Position numbers and translations under genes: made by a program | Shown: positions 35,433 to 45,006 of the stretch, piece by piece | How the letters are laid out: each line of letters opens with the position of its first letter | How positions within the stretch are numbered: the first letter of the stretch is position 1 | Notes under the pieces: model-generated | Databases searched by the model: none | Told to the model about the DNA's origin: nothing | The model's input: only the letters and a program-made list of their open reading frames with translations | From: Pirellulaceae bacterium | GTDB lineage: Bacteria > Planctomycetota > Planctomycetia > Pirellulales > Pirellulaceae | DNA: 64,000 nucleotides | Reading direction: 5' to 3' | Assembly: GCA_023382975.1 (NCBI GenBank) | Contig: JAHDXO010000048.1 | Span: 23,594-87,593 of the forward strand

Positions 35433-36785
35433 ATGCCGCTGCCGCTGAACCGACGCGAACTTGTCAAGACATCGATGCTTTGGGCCGGTGCCGCCGCCAC
35501 GGTACACATCGTGCCGCGGCATGTGTTGGGCGGCTCACAGGAGGCTCCGCCGAGCGAGCGACTGAACGTGGCCGGAATCGGAATCGGCGGCATGGGGGCC
35601 ACAAACCTGCGAAACTTGGAATCCGAAAACATTTTGGCCCTGTGCGACGTCGACCGGGACTATGCGGCGAAAACCGTGGAACGCTATCCAAAGGCGGCAT
35701 TTTTCGAGGATTATCGCGAGTTACTCGAAAGGCAAAAGGATCTGGACGCCGTCGTGGTGGCGACGCCCGATCATACTCATGCGGTGATCTCGATGGCAGC
35801 GATCCGTGCCGGCAAGCATGTCTACTGCCAGAAGCCGCTCACGCACGATGTGTACGAATCGCGGAAGTTGGCCGAGGCTGCAAGCGGGGCACGGGTCGCG
35901 ACGCAGATGGGCATCCAGGGACATTCAGGTGAAGGCATCCGGATGATCCGCGAGTGGATTGCGGGCGGAGTGATTGGCGAAGTCCACGAGGTCGATGCAT
36001 GGTGCAGCTTGACGTATTATCCCTGGGGACACGCCAGTTGGAGTTCGTCGTACTCCGAACGTCCCCAGGAAACGCCGCCCATTCCATCCGGACTCAACTG
36101 GGATCTCTGGATCGGGCCCGCGCCGATGCGACCCTACCATCGCGCGTATCATCCGAGGACTTGGCGCTGCTGGTGGGACTTTGGCTGCGGCATGATGGGC
36201 GACCGCGGCGCACATACACTCGATCCGGTTTTCTGGTCGTTGAACCTGACAGCTCCGACCAGCATCGACGCGACCAGTTGCGGCAACACGCCCGAGGTCC
36301 ATCCGCTGTCGGCGATCGTCACGTTTCGCTTCCCGGCCCGCGACGGCATGCCGCCGCTGCGGCTGAACTGGTACGAAGGCACCCGGCCGCCTCGACCGCC
36401 AGAATTGGAAGACGGGCGGACTCTGCCGGCCGAAGGCGGCGCCTTGTTCAAGGGCACCCTCGGGACCATCATGGCGGGCGTCTACGGCAACAGCCCGCGA
36501 ATTATCCCCGAAACGAAGATGCGCGAGGCGTTATTGCCGGAAAAGACGATTCCCCGCGTCTCCGGCAGCCACGAACAGGATTGGGTACGGGCTTGCAAGA
36601 CCGGCGTTCCCGCCGGCGCCGATTTCGCCTATTCGGGGCCGCTGAACGAAACCTGCCTGCTGGGCAATGTCGCCAAACGCGTCGATACCCGAATCGAATG
36701 GGACGCCCAAAACCTGCGGATCACGAATCTACCCGAAGCCAACCAATACATCCGCACCGAGTACCGCGATGGCTGGAGTCTGTAA
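35433..36785 (+). CDS. Gfo/Idh/MocA-family oxidoreductase, exported
   Basis: The 450-residue product starts M-P-L-P-L-N-R-R-E-L-V-K-T-S, a twin-arginine signal, chosen because AAGGAG precedes the ATG at 35433. The Rossmann motif G-I-G-I-G-G-M-G follows, and the catalytic E-K-P position reads Q-K-P-L after H-V-Y-C, keeping the lysine (unlike the relative at 7755). The C-terminal domain contains D-R-G-A-H-T-L-D, common in planctomycete members of the family. The substrate is unknown; a sugar or inositol-type polyol is likely from the family. Confidence 0.9.
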   Translation: MPLPLNRRELVKTSMLWAGAAATVHIVPRHVLGGSQEAPPSERLNVAGIGIGGMGATNLRNLESENILALCDVDRDYAAKTVERYPKAAFFEDYRELLERQKDLDAVVVATPDHTHAVISMAAIRAGKHVYCQKPLTHDVYESRKLAEAASGARVATQMGIQGHSGEGIRMIREWIAGGVIGEVHEVDAWCSLTYYPWGHASWSSSYSERPQETPPIPSGLNWDLWIGPAPMRPYHRAYHPRTWRCWWDFGCGMMGDRGAHTLDPVFWSLNLTAPTSIDATSCGNTPEVHPLSAIVTFRFPARDGMPPLRLNWYEGTRPPRPPELEDGRTLPAEGGALFKGTLGTIMAGVYGNSPRIIPETKMREALLPEKTIPRVSGSHEQDWVRACKTGVPAGADFAYSGPLNETCLLGNVAKRVDTRIEWDAQNLRITNLPEANQYIRTEYRDGWSL

Positions 36786-36891
36786 GTCCGGGCAGATCTT
36801 CCGCCGCTCGATCGGTTTGCGAAAGTTTGTCAATTGCTTTCCGGCGTCCCGCCCGCGATAATCGGCGACATCAACGACGGGAGGATTTGCG

Positions 36892-38229
36892 ATGAGCAGA
36901 TGGGGACGACAAACATGCCGGCGTGCGGTTGCGCAGTTCGCGTTGACCTTGGTCGGTTGCATGAGTACGAGCTTCGGCGGATGGGCGGCAGCGGACGAAT
37001 GGCCGCAGTGGCGCGGGCCTAACCGCGACGGGGTATGGAACGAGACGGGGCTGATCGAGCGGTTTTCGGAGCCGCGGCTGGAGCTGCGCTGGCGCGTGCC
37101 GATTGCCAGCGGCTACAGTGGGCCGACGGTGGCCGATCAACGCGTGTACGTGACCGACCGCGTGTCCGAACCGGAGCAGGTCGAACGAGTTCTTTGCTTC
37201 GACTGGGAAACCGGCCGGTCGCTGTGGATGCACAGTTATCCCTGCCGCTACGAACAGGTCGGTTACACCGCCGGACCTCGCGCCGCGGTGACGATCGATG
37301 CGGGCATTGCCTTCGCCCTGGGCACCATGGGACACCTGCATGCGATGGATGCGGCGACCGGCCAGGTGCTTTGGAAGAAGGCCTTGCGGGCGGACTATCG
37401 CATCGGCGTGCCGATTTGGGGAGTCTCCGCAGCGCCGCTGGTCGATGGTCCGCGGCTGATTGTCCAAGCCGGCGGAGAAGACGGAGCGTGCATCCTGGCT
37501 CTGGACAAGCGCACAGGCACCGAGATCTGGCGGGCTCTTCAGGATCGCGCTTCGTATTCGGCGCCGATCTTGATCCAGCAGGCGGGCCAGCGAGTCCTGG
37601 TTTGCTGGACGGGTGACCATGTAGCCGGACTCGATCCGGAGTCGGGGCACGTCCATTGGAAGCATCCCTTTCCACCGGCGCGCATGGTGATCAATGTCCC
37701 GACGCCGGTGGTGGATGGCGACCGATTGTTCGTTTCGGCTTTCTACGACGGATCGCTGATGCTGCAGTTGGCGAACGATCGCTTGGCAGTCGAACCGGTC
37801 TGGCGGCGGCGCGGCAGGAGCGAACGCGAGACGGACAGTCTGCACGCGATGATCGCTACTCCCTACCTGCAGGGCGACTACGTGTACGGTGTCGACAGCT
37901 ACGGCCAATTGCGCTGTCTGGACGCCCGCACCGGGGACCGGATCTGGGAAGACTTGACTGCGGTGCCAACCGAACGTTGGGCGAATATCCACATGGTCCG
38001 CAACGGCGATCGAATGTGGATGTTCAACGAACGGGGCGAATTACTGATCGGCCGACTATCGCCGGAGGGCTTCCAGGAGATTAGCCGGGCCAAATTGATC
38101 GAACCGACCACCGGCCAGTTGCCTCGCCGCGATGGCGTCTGCTGGTCGCATCCGGCCTACGCGTACCGACACGTATTCGCCCGGAACGACCGGGAACTCG
38201 TGTGCGCCAGTTTGGCAGCCGAACCGTGA
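36892..38229 (+). CDS. Secreted PQQ-like beta-propeller protein
   Basis: The 445-residue product has an N-terminal hydrophobic signal (A-Q-F-A-L-T-L-V-G-C-M, possibly a lipobox) and W-P-Q-W-R-G-P-N-R-D-G at the mature start, typical of planctomycete PQQ-repeat proteins. Repeated blades contain C-F-D-W-E-T-G-R-S-L-W and A-M-D-A-A-T-G-Q-V-L-W, as in BamB-type propellers. No dehydrogenase active site is visible. GGGAGG lies before the ATG at 36892. It is followed after 90 bases by the TauE-type exporter gene. Confidence 0.87.
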   Translation: MSRWGRQTCRRAVAQFALTLVGCMSTSFGGWAAADEWPQWRGPNRDGVWNETGLIERFSEPRLELRWRVPIASGYSGPTVADQRVYVTDRVSEPEQVERVLCFDWETGRSLWMHSYPCRYEQVGYTAGPRAAVTIDAGIAFALGTMGHLHAMDAATGQVLWKKALRADYRIGVPIWGVSAAPLVDGPRLIVQAGGEDGACILALDKRTGTEIWRALQDRASYSAPILIQQAGQRVLVCWTGDHVAGLDPESGHVHWKHPFPPARMVINVPTPVVDGDRLFVSAFYDGSLMLQLANDRLAVEPVWRRRGRSERETDSLHAMIATPYLQGDYVYGVDSYGQLRCLDARTGDRIWEDLTAVPTERWANIHMVRNGDRMWMFNERGELLIGRLSPEGFQEISRAKLIEPTTGQLPRRDGVCWSHPAYAYRHVFARNDRELVCASLAAEP

Positions 38230-38252
38230 ACGACTGAGCGGAGGCCGAAAGC

Positions 38253-38291
38253 GGGACTGGCTCCGGATCACGGACGTCTGTCGCCTGTCCC
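38253..38291 (+). repeat. Dispersed 39-bp palindrome, intergenic copy
   Basis: GGGACTGGCTCCGG, 14 variable bases, then TCGCCTGTCCC. The ends are complementary (GGGAC with GTCCC, and partly GGC with GCC), and the length is identical to the copy at 14229-14267. It sits in the 90-base gap between the propeller and the TauE-type gene. It may form a hairpin in RNA. Confidence 0.6.
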
Positions 38292-38319
38292 ATTTGCGGC
38301 GTCGCAGAGGCAACAACAG

Positions 38320-39063
38320 ATGTTCGGCATAGAAGAAACCGCTTTCTGGCTGGCCGCCTTCGCGGCGCTGATGGTCGGTTTTTCCAAGACCGGGTTGCCC
38401 GGCGCGGCGATCCCGGCCGTGGCATTGATGGCCGAGGCCTTCCGCGAGGACACCAAACTGTCGGTCGGTGCCATGCTGCCGATCTTGCTGGTGGGCGACG
38501 CTTTCGCCCTCAGTTACTACCGCCGCCATGCGCACTGGGCGCGTTTGTGGGAGTTGTTCCCGTATGTGCTGGCAGGCATGGTTCCCGGCTATCTGGTTCT
38601 GTGGCTCACGCCCGGCGACGCCCTGCGCATCTTGCTGGGCGCGATCATTTTGGCCCTGCTGGGGATTCAGGTTTCACGGCAGTGGTTTGGCTGGCGTCCT
38701 TTGCCGGATCGGCGCTGGTTGGTTGGCACGACGGGACTGCTGACCGGGTTTGGAACGACCGTTGGCAATGCCGCCGGGCCGGTGATGAGTATTTTTCTGG
38801 TGAGCCAGCGACTGGACAAGCACGAGTTTTTGGGCACGGCCGCCTGGTTCTTCTTCCTGGTGAATTTCAGCAAGATCCCCTTGTTCGTCGCGTTGGGAAT
38901 GATCACTCCGCAAACGCTGCGTCTGGATGCGATGCTGGTTCCGATCGTTGTCTTTGGCGCTCTGATCGGCGTGCTGGTCGTCCGCCGCATTCCGCAGCGA
39001 GCTTTCAATTTCCTGGTCCTGGTCCTGGCCGGCTTGGCGGCGCTGCGGCTGGTATTCGCTTAG
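38320..39063 (+). CDS. TauE/SafE-family sulfite/anion exporter
   Basis: A 247-residue membrane protein with about seven or eight hydrophobic spans. Its pattern matches the family: W-L-A-A-F-A-A-L-M-V-G-F-S-K-T-G-L-P-G near the start and T-G-L-L-T-G-F-G-T-T-V-G-N-A-A-G-P in the second half. These proteins export sulfite, sulfoacetate or other organosulfonates. The length is normal. The 205-base gap that follows shows a TATTCT hexamer near 39250 that might belong to a promoter for trpB2, without a clear -35. Confidence 0.9.
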   Translation: MFGIEETAFWLAAFAALMVGFSKTGLPGAAIPAVALMAEAFREDTKLSVGAMLPILLVGDAFALSYYRRHAHWARLWELFPYVLAGMVPGYLVLWLTPGDALRILLGAIILALLGIQVSRQWFGWRPLPDRRWLVGTTGLLTGFGTTVGNAAGPVMSIFLVSQRLDKHEFLGTAAWFFFLVNFSKIPLFVALGMITPQTLRLDAMLVPIVVFGALIGVLVVRRIPQRAFNFLVLVLAGLAALRLVFA

Positions 39064-39268
39064 TCAAAAACAAGGTTTCTTGTCTCCTCAACCGACGCGA
39101 TCGCGTTTGAGTCCTGATGGATTGCGGCTGAGCAACTGCTCGGGATGATCCCGGATTCCTCTGCGTGACGCGGGGGACGATGGCGACGCGGCAATTGGCC
39201 CGTTTACACCGGAGCGGGCGTAGTTTACGCTTTTCGTTTCGAATTGCGTATTCTATCGGAGAAGGTCG

Positions 39269-40642
39269 ATGAGCAACCAAGTCAAATATCTACTGGACGA
39301 AGATCAGATCCCGACCACGTGGTACAACATCCAAGCGGACTTGCCCGAACCAGCCCCGCCGGTTTTGCACCCCGGCACCGGTCAGCCGATCGGGCCCCAG
39401 GATCTGGCGGCCATTTTTCCGATGGCCTTGATTGAGCAAGAGGTATCGACCGATCGCGAGATTGCGATTCCCGATCCAGTCCGCGAGATTTACCGGCAGT
39501 GGCGTCCTTCGCCCTTGTGTCGGGCCCGGCGCTTGGAGAAGGCGTTGGATACGCCCGCTCGGATCTACTACAAGTACGAAGGCGTCAGCCCCACCGGCTC
39601 GCACAAACCGAACACGGCGATTGCCCAGGCCTACTACAACAAGTTGGCTGGAGTCAAGCGGTTGACGACCGAGACCGGGGCAGGCCAGTGGGGTTCGTCG
39701 CTGGCCATGGCCTGCTCAGCCTTTGGCATCGAATGCAAGGTCTACATGGTCCGGGTCAGCTACGAACAGAAGCCGTACCGCAAGGCTCTGATGCAGACGT
39801 TCGGCGCCGAGGTGACGCCCAGTCCGAGCGAGGAGACCCAATCGGGCCGGGCCATTTTGGCGATGGACCCGAACTCGCCCGGTTCGCTGGGGATTGCCAT
39901 CTCCGAAGCGGTCGAGATCGCCGCTCAAAGCGACTCGACCAACTACGCCCTGGGCAGCGTGCTGAACCACGTGATGCTGCACCAGACGGTGATCGGATTG
40001 GAAGCCATGAAGCAGATGGAAATGGCGGACGACGAGCCCGACATTCTGATAGGCTGCACCGGGGGCGGGTCGAATTTTGCCGGGATCACGTTTCCGTTCC
40101 TCGGAGCCAAGTTGCGTGGCGAAGGCTACTCGAAACTCCGGGTGTTGGCCGTCGAGCCTGCCGCCTGCCCGTCCTTGACCCGCGGCCGATACGCGTACGA
40201 TTTCGGCGACACGGCCCATCTGACCCCGTTGCTCAAGATGCATACCCTGGGCAGCACCTTCATTCCGCCCGCGATCCACACCGGCGGATTGCGGTATCAC
40301 GGGATGTCGCCGCTGGTCAGCCACGTCCTGCGACTCGGGCTGACCGACGCCATCGGGGTGCATCAGACGGAGTGTTTTGCGGCCGGGGTTCAATTCGCGG
40401 CCAGCGAGGGCATTCTGCCTGCGCCCGAGGCGAATCACGCTGTCGCGGGGGCGATCCGCGAAGCGATGCGGTGCCGCGAGGAAGGAATCAGCCGCGCAAT
40501 CCTGTTCAATTTGTGCGGGCACGGGCACTTCGACATGTCGGCCTATACTGCTTACCTGTCCGGCAACCTGATGGACTACGAATACCCCGAGGAAGAAATC
40601 GCCATGGCTCTGGCTGGCCTGCCCAGCGTCGCGGGACAATAG
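39269..40642 (+). CDS. trpB2: Tryptophan synthase beta chain, TrpB2 type
   Basis: A PLP-dependent enzyme of 457 residues joining indole and serine to tryptophan. The PLP lysine is K113 in S-H-K-P-N, G-C-T-G-G-G-S-N is the phosphate-binding loop, and the N-terminal extension of about 70 residues before the catalytic domain marks the TrpB2 branch. TrpB2 enzymes usually lack a close trpA partner; none is here, so the true substrate source of indole is unclear. An MtrH homologue follows after 97 bases. Confidence 0.92.
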   Translation: MSNQVKYLLDEDQIPTTWYNIQADLPEPAPPVLHPGTGQPIGPQDLAAIFPMALIEQEVSTDREIAIPDPVREIYRQWRPSPLCRARRLEKALDTPARIYYKYEGVSPTGSHKPNTAIAQAYYNKLAGVKRLTTETGAGQWGSSLAMACSAFGIECKVYMVRVSYEQKPYRKALMQTFGAEVTPSPSEETQSGRAILAMDPNSPGSLGIAISEAVEIAAQSDSTNYALGSVLNHVMLHQTVIGLEAMKQMEMADDEPDILIGCTGGGSNFAGITFPFLGAKLRGEGYSKLRVLAVEPAACPSLTRGRYAYDFGDTAHLTPLLKMHTLGSTFIPPAIHTGGLRYHGMSPLVSHVLRLGLTDAIGVHQTECFAAGVQFAASEGILPAPEANHAVAGAIREAMRCREEGISRAILFNLCGHGHFDMSAYTAYLSGNLMDYEYPEEEIAMALAGLPSVAGQ

Positions 40643-40739
40643 GCCGCGACGTGAACAACCTACGTCGCCACGCGCCGAATCGTGAACTCCAGCGAATCAC
40701 GTGTCAAAACCCACCAACCATCCAGGAACGCTGACAACC

Positions 40740-41675
40740 ATGTCCATTCTTTCCACATCGTCCGAGCCGCGTGGCATGCTGGAGTTTCGTGCCGACCAGA
40801 AGACGTTCGAGATCGGAGGCGTGCGAGTTGGCGGCATGCCGGGAGTTCAACCGGCCGTTTTGATCGGATCGGTCTTCTATCACGGCCACAAGGTGGTACT
40901 GGATGAAGACAGGGGCGAACTGATCGAGAGCGAGGCCGAACGCGTGATTCGCGAGCAGGACGAGTACGCAGAAAAGACGGGCAACCCATGCATGTTGGAC
41001 GTGGTGGGGGCGACGCCCGAAGCGATGCAGCGTAATTTGGCCTTCGCAGCTCGGGTCTCCAAGGCGCCCCTGTTGATCGACGGAACGACGACCGAAGTCC
41101 GGCTGGCCGGGCTTCGCTACGCTGCCGAGGCCGGGCTGATGGATCGCGTGGTCTACAACTCGATCCAGCCCGAGATCAGCGACGAAGAACTGCGCGCTAT
41201 CGAGGAGAGCGGCGTCAAGAGCGCCATCTTGTTGACGTACTATTTGCTCGATTTCACCGCCAAAGGCCGCGTTCACGCGGTGCGGGAACTGCTGCCGAAA
41301 TGCCAGCAGGCGGGAGTCGAACAGTTGCTGGTCGATACGTGCGTGTTGGATCTGGCCAGCTTCGGTTCGGCCTGCGGAGCGATCTTTGAAGTCAAGGACG
41401 AGTTCGGGTTGCCGGCCGGGGGCGGTGTCCACAACGCCATCGCCATGTGGCGCGGATTGAAGACAAAAATGGGCGAACACGCCTATCACCCATGCATTGC
41501 CGCTGCGATTGCCTCGACGGTAGCCATCGGCGGCAACTTCGTACTCTACGGTCCGGTCGAAGATGCCAAGAACGTGTTTCCCGCAGTGGCCATGATGGAC
41601 ACGGCGCTGAGTCAATTGGCCATCGAACGCGGCGTGCGGCCCGTGGAAGGACATCCCCGTTTCCGGGTTGGTTGA
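40740..41675 (+). CDS. MtrH-family methyltransferase
   Basis: The 311-residue product resembles subunit H of the archaeal methyltetrahydromethanopterin:coenzyme M methyltransferase complex and its bacterial relatives. S-V-F-Y-H-G-H-K-V-V and T-G-N-P-C-M-L-D-V-V-G-A-T match the N-terminal half of MtrH, and L-L-I-D-G-T-T-T-E-V-R-L-A-G and Y-N-S-I-Q-P-E-I fit the TIM-barrel pterin site. Bacterial homologues pass methyl groups between a corrinoid protein and a pterin. No corrinoid-binding protein or partner methyltransferase is adjacent. The ATG at 40740 is preferred to the GTG at 40701. Its methyl donor or acceptor cannot be named from the sequence. Confidence 0.85.
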   Translation: MSILSTSSEPRGMLEFRADQKTFEIGGVRVGGMPGVQPAVLIGSVFYHGHKVVLDEDRGELIESEAERVIREQDEYAEKTGNPCMLDVVGATPEAMQRNLAFAARVSKAPLLIDGTTTEVRLAGLRYAAEAGLMDRVVYNSIQPEISDEELRAIEESGVKSAILLTYYLLDFTAKGRVHAVRELLPKCQQAGVEQLLVDTCVLDLASFGSACGAIFEVKDEFGLPAGGGVHNAIAMWRGLKTKMGEHAYHPCIAAAIASTVAIGGNFVLYGPVEDAKNVFPAVAMMDTALSQLAIERGVRPVEGHPRFRVG

Positions 41676-41708
41676 GAAAGACCAACCCGACGTCGCCGGA
41701 GCCGAACG

Positions 41709-41738
41709 ACGGAATCCGAACCCGCGCGCGGATTCCGT
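41709..41738. terminator. Hairpin between convergent MtrH and ATPase genes
   Basis: ACGGAATCCG (41709-41718) and CGGATTCCGT (41729-41738) form a perfect 10-bp stem with a 10-base loop. It lies in the 109-base gap between converging stop codons and is the best candidate for a shared terminator. T-rich sequence (TTGTTTTCG) follows 11 bases later on the plus strand. Confidence 0.55.
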
Positions 41739-41784
41739 GATTCGAACTTGTTTTCGACCGATCGAAGCGTAGCGGCTCGGGATG

Positions 41785-43488
41785 TCAACTGCGGCGCAGC
41801 CGAGAAAACAACTGGCGGTATTCCTGGCGGTGGGCGATCCCGCCCGACGATCGCAACGGCGTTTCACCACGCTGGTCGTCGACCACGACGATCATGTCGT
41901 TGTCGTCCGACGGCAGTTTCCGGACGACTTGGACGCAATTCGATTCATCTTCCTCGGAGACCATCTCCAGCGGAATGCAGGCTTCCTCCGGATCTTCGTC
42001 CGAGGACTCGCAAGACGCTGGCGCTTCGAATGCATGGGAAGCGTCCAAATCCAGCTCCGCAAGGCTGTGCAGGACTTGGTCCTCGATGTCTTCCGCGACT
42101 GCCGCAGCGGGCGGTAAGGGGGCCGGGGCGGTAGCCGGTTGGTCCGGCGGTTCGACATACTGGACGGCGTTCTCGAAAATGGTCTGCATGGCAGCCGCAA
42201 TTTCGCGCTGTTTAATCGCCGCCGGGCTGTCGGCTCCGTGGACCGCCTGCAACAAAGCGTACCGATCGACGACGACCTGCTCGTGTTCGAACGGTTCGTC
42301 AAACGGATTGCTTCCCGAAAACGGGACTGGCTCCGACGCATGGATGCCCGGTGTCTGGCCGGTTGTCTGACTTACGTCGGCCTGTTGGCACTGCGCAGCC
42401 TGTGCTATCTCGCACGGATCGGCGACACGGCCAAGTTCGTCCGGTGAATCCGGCGCTCGGTCCAGACCTTCGGCGAAATCAAACGAGGCTTCAAAATCGG
42501 CGGGCGTTTCAGAAAGCGGAGCGGTTCCCGCGGCCATGGCGTCCGGTCCCTCTGCGGTGTTCGGAGTCTCCTGGGGCAGGTCACGCTCGATCGATTCGTC
42601 TTCATCGAGGGCCAAGCCTCCAAACTCGACCACTCCCGCTGCAGCCGGCTTTTCTCCGCCCATCGGCTGCCACGGGATCGGCAACTGCTGGAGATCGGCC
42701 CAAGCGTCGTCGATCATCCGGCCGTTCAGTTGACCGCACTGTGCCATGCAGGCCAGCATCAAGGCGTGATCGCAAACCTGGTTGATCAACCGCGGGATTC
42801 CGCTGGTGGCATGGTAGATCGGTTGCCATGCGTCGCGGGCGAGCACATGGTCCGGCGGCGCGCCCGCCTTGGCAATCTGCGAGCGTACGTAGGCGCAGGT
42901 TTCGTCGTAGTTCAGTGGCTGCAGATAGCAGCGTGCCGCCAGTCGCTGGTTGAAGCAGTCCAATTCCGGTTGCGCAAATCGTTCTTCCAGTTGCGACCCG
43001 CCCGCCAGAACAAGACGGACTCGCGGCTGGCCGTTTCGAGTTACATTGGTGATCGTGCGCAGCCCTTCGAGCACCGGTGCAGGAAGTGTGTGCGCTTCGT
43101 CGACCAGCAGCAACAGTCCGACCTTAACCGCGTTGCCTGGTTGCAGAAACTCCATCAGCGACAGCAGCAACTCGCCTTCGTCCAAGCCGCGATACGGTAG
43201 TTCCAACTCGAACAGAATGTGCTGCAACAATGCCCGCTGCGTCGTCAACTGAGCCGAATTCAACATGACGACGTGAAACGACTCGCGGAAGCGGTCTTCG
43301 AGCATTTGGCAAACGAGCGTCTTGCCGGTACCGGGCCCGCCAATCAACAACCCTGGTCCCTCGGCGCGTTCGATCAAACGCGCCAGCGTATAGTGCGCGT
43401 GCTCGATCGAAGCGGCGGGAAAGTACAAATCAATCCGCGGAGTGCAGGGAAAAGGTCGCGTGTGGAAGTGGAAAAAGGATTCGTACAT
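41785..43488 (-). CDS. ExeA/GspA-type AAA ATPase with long C-terminal extension
   Basis: The 567-residue protein begins M-Y-E-S-F-F-H-F-H-T-R-P-F, the N-terminus of ExeA-type ATPases. Walker A is G-G-P-G-T-G-K-T at about residues 50-57, Walker B is V-G-L-L-L-L-V-D-E-A-H. P-R-L-I-N-Q-V-C-D-H-A-L fits the lid region (residue 240 or so). After about residue 280 the chain is acidic, Pro/Glu-rich and probably disordered, ending in a basic tail. ExeA homologues help assemble secretion or pilus machinery, or act as transposition-type regulators; no secretion genes are near, so the role is unknown. ATG 43488 gives the family start. Confidence 0.85.
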   Translation of the reverse strand: MYESFFHFHTRPFPCTPRIDLYFPAASIEHAHYTLARLIERAEGPGLLIGGPGTGKTLVCQMLEDRFRESFHVVMLNSAQLTTQRALLQHILFELELPYRGLDEGELLLSLMEFLQPGNAVKVGLLLLVDEAHTLPAPVLEGLRTITNVTRNGQPRVRLVLAGGSQLEERFAQPELDCFNQRLAARCYLQPLNYDETCAYVRSQIAKAGAPPDHVLARDAWQPIYHATSGIPRLINQVCDHALMLACMAQCGQLNGRMIDDAWADLQQLPIPWQPMGGEKPAAAGVVEFGGLALDEDESIERDLPQETPNTAEGPDAMAAGTAPLSETPADFEASFDFAEGLDRAPDSPDELGRVADPCEIAQAAQCQQADVSQTTGQTPGIHASEPVPFSGSNPFDEPFEHEQVVVDRYALLQAVHGADSPAAIKQREIAAAMQTIFENAVQYVEPPDQPATAPAPLPPAAAVAEDIEDQVLHSLAELDLDASHAFEAPASCESSDEDPEEACIPLEMVSEEDESNCVQVVRKLPSDDNDMIVVVDDQRGETPLRSSGGIAHRQEYRQLFSRLRRS

Positions 43489-43689
43489 GTCGAAGTGCTT
43501 TCTCGGATTCTGGAAACGCTTCAGTGGACTCCTTCTAAACATCGGCAAGCGCAACCGTTATCTCCAGCAAGGTCGCTGCAATCGGATTGTTGGGAAAAAT
43601 CGTTTAGCTCGGCGCCCTCGGACAACCGAATAAGCAAAGGGAACCGGCAGCTTTGGCCGACCGTTCATCGCTTGGTTCAAGGGGGGACC

Positions 43690-44634
43690 ATGCCAATTAA
43701 CCAGCGCCCGCGCAGTCGGCGCGACGGTATCGTCGCGCGAATACTGCGCTTGCAGACCCAGATTTCAGATACCCACCGCTATCGACTGGCGTGTATCCTG
43801 CTCGTCCTGCTAGCAGGACTGGCGTGGGTTGCCCCGTGCCGGGCTCAGGCCGTCGACGCGGGCGGCAACCCGGAATCGCGCGCCGATGCCGTGCGGGCCA
43901 TTCCATTGGAGGAATTGAACGAAGCCAGTCGCCAGAAACTGCGTCCGATCCTTGAGAAGCCGAGTCTCTACCGGCGGATGCCCGTGCAGGTGATCGGCTG
44001 CGATCCGGACCTGCATGTCTTCCTGATCCGCTATCCCGAGGTGATCGTCAACATTTGGCAACTGATGGAAGTGACCAAAGTCCAGGTGAAACGGACGGGG
44101 CCGTACACGTTCGACGCTACGGACGGTTCAGGCACGATCAGCAAAGTGGAACTGATCTACGGTCGGCCCGATCTGCACATCTTCTATGCCACCGGCTACT
44201 ACGAAGGTCCATTGTTTCGCAACCGTATCGAGGGTGATTGCGTCATCTTGCTCCGATCCGTCTACGCCCAGCGTGACGGCCGCGTGCAAGTGACGAATTG
44301 TCTGGACGTCTTTGTGCGCATGGAGAAAGCCGGTGCGGACATTCTTCTGAAGACGTTACATCCGTTGATGGGCAAGACCGCCGATTTCAATTTTGTGGAA
44401 ACCGCCAAATTCATCGGTCAAGTGTCCCTGGCGGCCGAAAACAACGGGCCAGGAATCGAACGTCTGGCAAACCGGTTGGAGAACGTCGACGTGGCCATCC
44501 GCGATTCATTCGCTCGTCATGCTGAAGTCGCTCACCAACGGGCCATTCTGCGGCAGAACGTCCAGACGACCGATTCCCCGCTACAGCTACAAAGCCGAAG
44601 CGACACGTCGGGCAGCAATGGATTGCTGCGATGA
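43690..44634 (+). CDS. Secreted planctomycete conserved protein of unknown function
   Basis: The 314-residue product has a basic N-terminus, then a hydrophobic signal segment (L-A-C-I-L-L-V-L-L-A-G-L-A-W-V) and A-Q-A cleavage-like residues. The mature part reads as an alpha/beta domain with I-P-L-E-E-L-N, I-G-C-D-P-D-L-H-V-F-L-I-R-Y-P-E-V and D-G-S-G-T-I. No catalytic motif was recognised. The ATG at 43690 is used, since the open frame before it lacks protein character. It diverges from the ExeA-type gene. Confidence 0.75.
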   Translation: MPINQRPRSRRDGIVARILRLQTQISDTHRYRLACILLVLLAGLAWVAPCRAQAVDAGGNPESRADAVRAIPLEELNEASRQKLRPILEKPSLYRRMPVQVIGCDPDLHVFLIRYPEVIVNIWQLMEVTKVQVKRTGPYTFDATDGSGTISKVELIYGRPDLHIFYATGYYEGPLFRNRIEGDCVILLRSVYAQRDGRVQVTNCLDVFVRMEKAGADILLKTLHPLMGKTADFNFVETAKFIGQVSLAAENNGPGIERLANRLENVDVAIRDSFARHAEVAHQRAILRQNVQTTDSPLQLQSRSDTSGSNGLLR

Positions 44635-44697
44635 GCCGCTGGTGATCGTAAGTTCAGGGGGGTTGTCGGTTCGAGAAAACGCTTGACGTTGCCCTTG

Positions 44698-44726
44698 TTG
44701 CGACCGAACGATTTTTTTGCCATAAT
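44698..44726 (+). promoter_or_regulatory. Promoter ahead of tRNA-Arg
   Basis: TTGCGA (44698-44703) and CATAAT (44721-44726, 5/6 match) are separated by 17 bases. The transcript would begin near 44733, giving a leader of about 100 bases before the tRNA at 44831. Confidence 0.5.
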
Positions 44727-44828
44727 CCGCTCGTCGACAAGATGACTTGGTGAGAGAACGGCTGGACGCATCCCTAGCGGATCGTGTCGAGCGAAGTTCT
44801 AACCTCGACATCTGTCAATCGTTGAATC

Positions 44829-44904
<76 letters not shown>

Positions 44905-44982
44905 CTGACTGTAAGCCCTTCCTTAAGCTCGACTTAGCTTAGCTTCCTGCGTCGGGTAACGCGGCTCTGAATCTCGTGGAAG

Positions 44983-45006
44983 AAGGTGGTTGTCTCACCA
45001 CTTTTT
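44983..45006 (+). terminator. Rho-independent terminator after tRNA-Arg
   Basis: AAGGTGGT and ACCACTTT form an 8-bp stem (one G-T) with a 6-base loop. The descending arm runs into CTTTTTC, so five T residues end the structure. It lies 79 bases after the tRNA. Confidence 0.5.

Noticed and set aside
44532..44771. 79-codon open frame on the minus strand upstream of the tRNA
   Set aside because: It overlaps the end of the secreted-protein gene and the tRNA promoter, and lacks a ribosome-binding site.
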